Assembly: GCF_031877795.1 (NCBI RefSeq)
Contig: NC_133935.1
Span: forward strand, 49,065,330 to 49,129,329
Length of the DNA: 64,000 nt
Reading direction: 5' to 3'
From: Strix aluco
Lineage: Eukaryota > Chordata > Aves > Strigiformes > Strigidae
The notes beneath the pieces were generated by a model. It was not told where the DNA came from. It made no database searches and saw nothing but the letters and a program-made list of their open reading frames with translations. The position numbers were made by a program, and so were the translations under genes. This document shows, in pieces, positions 48,201 to 64,000 of this stretch. Positions within the stretch are counted from its first letter, which is position 1. Each line of letters opens with the position of its first letter.

Positions 48201-51200
48201 AGCTGGGATTTCACATGTAGATTTTTGTACCTAGTACAGGAGTGAGGTTACTGACTCCTCCCTGTTAGATGTATAAGGTAAAAATGCCACGTAGTATGAA
48301 AAGGTAACATATACTGATGAAAGAAGGAACTAACTTCTACTATAATTTCACTCAGTATCCAAGATTGCAGAAATGCCCCCTCCCTCCGCATTTATGGTAG
48401 CCAAGACATTACAAGAATTAATTAGAAAGATTACAATGTCTTTCAAATGAAGTAGTTCTCCCCAGCCACAACCTCAAAGAAAAAAAAAATCCTGGTGGCA
48501 GTGAACTTTCTTAAAACCATGAAGCTGTAGAGCTTGTTGTTCAGCAGAACTAGTATTTCTTGAGGCTGAAGTGAGTACAGTGGAATTATGAAGACATTCC
48601 TTTCTCCATTCACAAATCTTTCCCTAAAGAACATCTCATTGAAAACAGGAAGCCACCCTCTGCTTGATGATTCAAAATGCTGAAAACAAATGGTTTTAGA
48701 GGGTATTTAAAAAAAAAAAAAATCCCCCAAAACACAGAAAAAAGAAGAAAGCAGCAAACCCCACATTTATCTGTTATTTGAAGCCCAGATACTGCAATAT
48801 CAAGAACAAAATCAAGACTACGAAACAACTTTGCTTATAGTTCCAGACTAAGAATGTAAAGTTGCAACAAATACAAGTATCATTCCAGAGTTTACTTTAT
48901 AGAACAGAGAACTTAAATTAGGTTTTAAGAATCTTCAAGTTGTTCATAAACCTTTCAAAGAAAAGCATAAGGTGCTTGAGACTCAGAAGTGAGAGCCTAA
49001 TTTGAATAAGAGCTCTGCTTCTCTAATGCTGCCTTAGAGAACTACATACAACTGCATTTTTTTACGTATTTGAGCAAGTTTTTCTTTGCTGTTACTCTCC
49101 TCCCCATACACAAGCAAAATAAAAGCTATAAATTGAAGTATAGCCTAATGCTGTTGGGACAGCAGTTTAAAATTGGACAAAAAGCTTTCTGTCTATGCTG
49201 ATGCTTGGCTGCATCTTCATACTACAATTCAAGAAGTGCTATAGACAGCTGTATATAACTACTATTTTTGACCATTCACATCTAGAAATAACTTTCTATA
49301 GCTGACATGTCTAAACAAATCTATCTAGAACTAGAGCAGTATTGTGGCAAAATTTCTCCCCTCTTAAATTATTCCCCAAACTGGCAAAGATTAGAAAACT
49401 TTGGAAAAAAACCCATCACACCTGGTTCATCCATGGTTTGTTTAGAGCATTTTAAAAGAAGAAAATCCTCATCTTTATAGTTCACCCATGAGGAAACAGC
49501 AACTCTATTTACACCAGAAAAGGAGAAGAACACAGTTTAATCCAAATTCCAAGCTCCTCCCACCTCCCATTTCTAGCATCGCAATATCAGTACATATTAT
49601 GAAACAAACTTAATATCTAACTCTACAATACTTTTCCAGCAGTTCTCTTATGCAGAAGAGCACTGGCAGTTTGAGCTTACAGTTAGTTCATTTGGACATC
49701 CAAAACCATCTTGCAATGTCTCAGAATATTACTGTAAATTAGGCCAGTAGACATTCATTTTACAGAATAATTTGAGAATGAAAAAGGGCATTAGAAACAA
49801 GTTAAAGTTTATACTGCAAGGAAAGAGTCCTAATATGAAGAGTGCAATTCCATTAAATAATACTTCTATATTTCAGGACATAAACATTACTTTTTCCATA
49901 GAAAGCTCAGACATTTAAATACTGACATATACCAATTTCAGATTAGGGTAGAAATAAAGCAGTCACAAACTTTGTGTGTACTGTAAGCATAAGCTAAGTT
50001 TATAAGCAGTAATACATGTGTATTAACACTGAATTTGGAAAATTACTGCATTAGTTCTCAAAATATGAATTATGCATGTTTTCATCCAAAGATTTATGAG
50101 AAATGCTCTGTTTCTGTACAAGTAGTTCAAGCATGAACTTCTTAAGTGTTGGTACACAAAGCAGTTATCCTGAAGATATATAAGGTTGTTCAAAAATTTC
50201 AGCAAACAGGATTCTTTTTTAGAATTGGTAACTGCTTACATAGTTTCAATTCCTGTGGGGAACTGGATGTTCACTTCCTCAGCAGGAACAACTTCTTATG
50301 CTGCAATTACTTAGATATGAAGAAAATTCTTTCGTGTGTTTTTTCTTACTCTTCATGTCCATCACTTCCTCAGCATCATTTTGTCATGCATCTTCCCTTT
50401 AACAACCAGGACACTGCTCCCTTGAAGCTTGCCTAAGTTTTCAAGGAGAAAGTACTGGGGCTTAGGTATTACCTGGGTTATGATGTGTTGGCTTTACAAA
50501 TCTGGCCTAAGTTCTAGATATTGGGGGGGGGGGGGGAAGTATATTTCACTTTTTTAGCACAATCTTTAGATAGTAAAGTCTGGAGTTTCTGAAAAATTTT
50601 ACTTCCTTGGGGTTTTATCAAACTGACTAACGCTAAGGAACTGTACATTCACTTTTCCACAGAGTGACCAAGATTGCTTCAGTACAGAACTTTCAGGACA
50701 AAGCCTGATATTTGCTACTCTTTGGCTGGACACTGAGACCAGACCAGGGCCCCCTCTCTGATGTTAAGAGTTTTCGCTCCCTCCCACCCAATGCCATGTG
50801 TACAGTGCCTGGAAAAGAAACACATTAAAAAAACCTCACTGATAAAAAGACAACTGGGACATAAAAGTGTTATAAGACCTGAATAAGCAGAGGTTGAAAA
50901 TAAAAGGAGGAAAAATACTGATTAGCTCATCAAGGAGGAAGGTACCTAGTGGAAAAAACAAAACAAAACCAAACTAGAGCATCCAGTGCTCCAGTCTCAT
51001 CTACTCTGGGGACCAGTCAGAATGCAGAGTACCAAAAGAGACATTTATGAGGATCAATCACATCTGGTTTCTAATGATAAATGAAAAGGAATTTCAGTCT
51101 TAACTCTGACTATGCACAGTGAAAGAGTATATTAATCTCCATTAAACAACGGTGATGACTGATGAAATTACCAGCAGGAAGGATCAGCTGGGCTCCATAA

Positions 51201-51944
51201 TTCACTTTGGGCAACGTAAACTATCTCAAAGCTTACTGGTATTAGCCAACGTAATCTGATTGAATTTGCAGGAATGGATTAGAACAAGCTCTGATAATTC
51301 TGTGCCAGAGAAACAGGAGGTACCAAGTATTTGGGTGTGACATTAATTTTCAGCAGCACAGCCAAGATCAGGAAATCATCCACAGTCCACACATTCCACT
51401 GCACAGTCCAACAGTGTTAACAGATATTTAAAGTCTGCAAAACTCTACACTCAATACTGCAAGAATATTCTTCTGCAGATTTCCTTGAAACCAAACAAAT
51501 ATGGTTTAATCATGCAGAAAAATTGCATTTTCTCCCAAGAGAATTTTTTTTTAGCTACACTAAGTCAATTTTAACAGTGAATTCTTCCTGAAAAGGAGGA
51601 AAATAGCAGGCAACCTATTTTCAAGTTCCCAAAACAGCCACTGATAGTCTAACCTTTGAAGACAAGATATTTTTCTGTTAGACTCTCCCTTACATTAGAA
51701 CTTGGAATATTCCAAGTCTAAAACTGTAAGTGGAATTTCAGTCAGAAATTCATCCACCCTAGCACATGGGATGCTATTAGAAGAAATATCTACGGCATGT
51801 ATTTGTCAGAAGACAAAGTCATAATCGTTCCTTTTTGTCCTAAGATGTACGAATCTGCACTGTGCAAGAGATTTAAAATCAATATTTACTAGCACTACTA
51901 AAACACAAAACATTCAAGTAGTATATAACTGTAATGCAAGCCCT
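45271..51944. other. Gene-free region between NUP107 promoter and RAP1B 3' end
   Basis: About 6.7 kb, AT-rich, with no exon set or recognised transposon. It holds a 14-G run at 50523-50536. An 85-codon minus frame at 46619-46876, preceded by a fair acceptor (TTGTTCTCAG), is the only frame with protein-like composition, but I do not recognise it. Confidence 0.55.
50523..50536 (+). repeat. Poly-G run, 14 nt
   Basis: Fourteen uninterrupted G in AT-rich intergenic DNA. The length may be uncertain. Confidence 0.8.
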
Positions 51945-51960
51945 TGCATGGCAATCCAAA

Positions 51961-51966
51961 TTTATT
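51961..51966 (-). terminator. RAP1B: Candidate distal RAP1B polyadenylation signal
   Basis: AATAAA on the minus strand, about 1.2 kb into the terminal exon. The length suits the long 3' UTR usual for RAP1B. A proximal AATAAA at 52808-52813 could give a shorter form. Confidence 0.5.
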
Positions 51967-52807
51967 GAACTACTGATGCTAAGTCATACAAAATTGCACC
52001 ACTTTAATTAAGGCTTTTAGTTTACATTTGGCCACCTCAAAGCAGTTGTAACATTAGGTTGGTCAATTTAAATACTGTGGCTCCCTGTTGGATATACACA
52101 CAATCTTTACACCCAAACGTTAATGCATACAAAGCAACAAGGCATTGTTAAATAAATCGGCAAAAGTTAATTACTGCAACTTAGGCCCTGTGACCAATTA
52201 CACATGATTAAAATTACTTCCCACATTCACATCCACAGTACTCTTCCACCATTTAACATCTCAACCAAAACGTTACACATGTAAAACAATCACTAACAGG
52301 CAAAAGTACTAAACCTGTATATTTGGTATTGCAAATACACTTATGCATGAGCAAGCAAGGGAATTCACAGTGAGAATCTACAGCTGCAGAAGCCCAAAAA
52401 TGATTTACAAAAAATTGTTAAATCATTAAAAAATTGTTTTAAAATATACACTTCTTGTTGTAGACCCCCACTGTACACACAACTATAAACATTGTTCCCT
52501 ATGTAAACAAGGAAAAGGAAACATACAATAAAAGGTTGAAAAGTCTGGACATTTCCTTCCCAACAGATATTAAAGGCCATGTCTTTAGTCAGACGTTATA
52601 CTGAAAGGACTCTTAAAGACTAGATCACTGTCTCCACAGGTTTTTCCTAAAATTAAAAAACTATATAGCTGTTGTGTTAATCAAAGCGCTTTTGTACAAT
52701 ACGATGATGATGATCCTGTATTTCTTTAAAAAAGTTACAATAAGCTACAAATACCGATGAAGCAAAGTTATCTGGAGTAGTCTATATAGGAGCTCTTTGG
52801 ACTTTCT

Positions 52808-52813
52808 TTTATT
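52808..52813 (-). terminator. RAP1B: Candidate proximal RAP1B polyadenylation signal
   Basis: AATAAA on the minus strand, about 360 nt into the terminal exon. Use of both sites would give alternative 3' UTR lengths. Confidence 0.4.
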
Positions 52814-53168
52814 ATGCTAAAATAGTGGTGCTTTTAGGATTTACATTATTGTACTCTCCAATAGAAAGTGGGGATTGTTGAAGTATACAGTACACAGTTT
52901 TCATACATGTACAACATTGGTGGATGAACAATGTCTCTTATCGGTAATACTGGATGTAGGCTCTGGTTTTACCAGTTGCATACACTTAGAATATTTATAA
53001 GTAAAAATCTCTCATGACACTGGAAAGTGATTAGAATGTGCAAACTGATGTAGTAGCTTTCATCCATTTCTTAAAGGGTACCACCACAGGAAAGTCCATT
53101 TAAGATGTTGGTAGGTTTAATAAAGTTGGAATGCTGGCACTGTTGAATTGGGCAACAGTTCTTCAGAC

Positions 53169-54592
53169 CTGTAACAACAAAACATGAGGTTAGTATTAGT
53201 AACAGTTAGTCTTTAGTTAAAAGAACTAAAGCAGGAACTAGCAAAGTTCTTAGCAAACAGACTTAGAAAATAACCTTATCACTTCTCCTCTACTAATATA
53301 ACTTCTACTGCACACATACAAATAACAGACTATCCCAATTAGTAAAACTGGATTGGGGTACACGTGGTAATGCAAGCTGAACTGTGGCGGTAGTATTTGA
53401 TGGGTGGGACTAGTTTTGCTTACAGTATGATAGTTCCAGTAGCTTTAAAAACAAAAACACATTTGAAGGATCAAAGCTCCTGAATCAAAAGACCATTTAA
53501 GGAAATGTAACAACCATTTCTGCCATCCTCAGCTAATACTTTTGGAACCCTCTCAGTTTTACTTTGAGCTAATTCAAGTTGTTCAAATTATGTAAATTTT
53601 AATACTGATACCAAAAAGAGTTAAACATGGCACTATCTGAGTATTAATAAAAGCATGCAATTTATGACAGTGACACATCCTACCAGGATCCTCCAGTCTA
53701 TCAGATGAAAAAATAATGGATCATAGCACTGAAGCAACCAAACCACCATTTGTCCAGTAAAATTGAAGGGCATTGGATGAACAGGCAACTTGCATGATGT
53801 CAGGTCAATCAAGAGAGACCTCTGCCCATACTAAGGCTTGGAGGTGGAAAGAGGGAAACAACCAGCCCAAGAACAACTTGCAGAAAAAAATTCATGCCTG
53901 CTGGCTAACTTCTGAAAAGGCTTGCTTAAAGAGCAGGCTGGAGCTTGCTTGAGCCTTCAGCAGCATTCTTAAAGCATGGATTTAGTCATGTAGAACATTA
54001 GCCAACTGCCAACAAGTAAGAAATTGATCTAGTAACCAATAGCTCCAGGTCAAATATTTGGAGTGTTAACAATGATCACTTCACCGTCCTCTTCCAAATG
54101 TATGAATTACAATGCAGCCTATAAAATATCCATTGAGTCCAAAGGAAGCAAGCTAAATTCCTAGGACATCATGCAAATATATGCAGGAGTTCAAAGCAGG
54201 AAGTGACATTTTAGCACACAAATTACAGTACTTTACAGTGTGCATTCCTGATAATTGAGCTCTTGCAGTACATTCTATCAGCCTTTAAAAGAGAAAACCC
54301 TGTTTCCAAAAGCTAAAGTTCTGAAGTAGCAGAACAAACATTGTTAATGTGAGCTCTATCAACACCTTAAAGCTTGAAAAAATTTGATACTAGTGTGAAC
54401 AGTGTACCTTGCATGTATTTGTAGTTCTGACTTTGGAATGGCAAAATAAAGACGATAAAAATTTCTATGATAATGTAAATCAAGAATTTCCAATGCTGTT
54501 CTGCATCAACAGCTACCACAGTTGTTTAGGTTTTTTGGTGGTTGTTGTTTTGTTTTTAATAACTGTAACACACAGAATTTAAAAAGGTTTAC
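53169..54592 (-). other. RAP1B: RAP1B 3' UTR intron
   Basis: A 1424-bp intron with donor CCAG|GTAAAC and acceptor GTTACAG, located after the stop codon. The junction is 29 nt past the stop, below the roughly 50-nt limit that would trigger nonsense-mediated decay. No gene or recognised repeat is inside. Confidence 0.8.

Positions 54593-64000
<9,408 letters not shown>

Larger units (their letters stand above)
51945..53168 (-). other. RAP1B: RAP1B terminal non-coding exon (3' UTR)
   Basis: It starts after the acceptor TGTTGTTACAG with GTCTGAAGAACTGTTGCCC, which I recall as the sequence that follows GAGCCAG in vertebrate RAP1B messages. It is wholly untranslated. The right edge is a clear splice site; the left edge depends on the distal polyadenylation signal. 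Confidence 0.7.

Overview
The window is vertebrate nuclear DNA, almost certainly from a bird. Three intron-rich genes, all on the minus strand, carry the gene order of the human 12q15 block in reverse. From right to left, which is the direction of transcription, they are RAP1B, NUP107 and SLC35E3. The interspersed repeats I can recognise are CR1 LINE tails of the avian and reptilian kind. Promoters sit in dense CpG islands inside AT-rich surroundings. The species cannot be named from the sequence alone. Comparisons with human proteins are from memory.

Layout from left to right. 1-7294 is gene-free and holds old repeat fragments. 7295-12249 is SLC35E3, five exons and 309 residues, complete, with its CpG island at about 11690-12560. 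13195-44938 is NUP107, 28 coding exons and 919 residues, complete. Every splice phase closes and no frame is broken. Its CpG island lies at 44740-45270. 45271-51944 is gene-free. 51945-64000 holds RAP1B from residue 20 to the stop codon, plus an intron inside the 3' UTR. The exon with the start codon lies beyond the right edge.

The genes are not an operon and do not share a pathway. SLC35E3 is a predicted nucleotide-sugar or triose-phosphate transporter family membrane protein. NUP107 is a scaffold subunit of the nuclear pore Y complex. RAP1B is a Ras-family GTPase of adhesion and platelet signalling. NUP107 ends only about 0.95 kb before the SLC35E3 start codon.

I found no new biological system. 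The best second-look items are two introns with minor-spliceosome (U12-type) signals, SLC35E3 intron 4 and NUP107 intron 2. Others are a GC-AG intron in NUP107, a near-perfect 50-bp inverted repeat that fills half of the 191-bp first intron of SLC35E3, and an intron placed 29 nt after the RAP1B stop codon.
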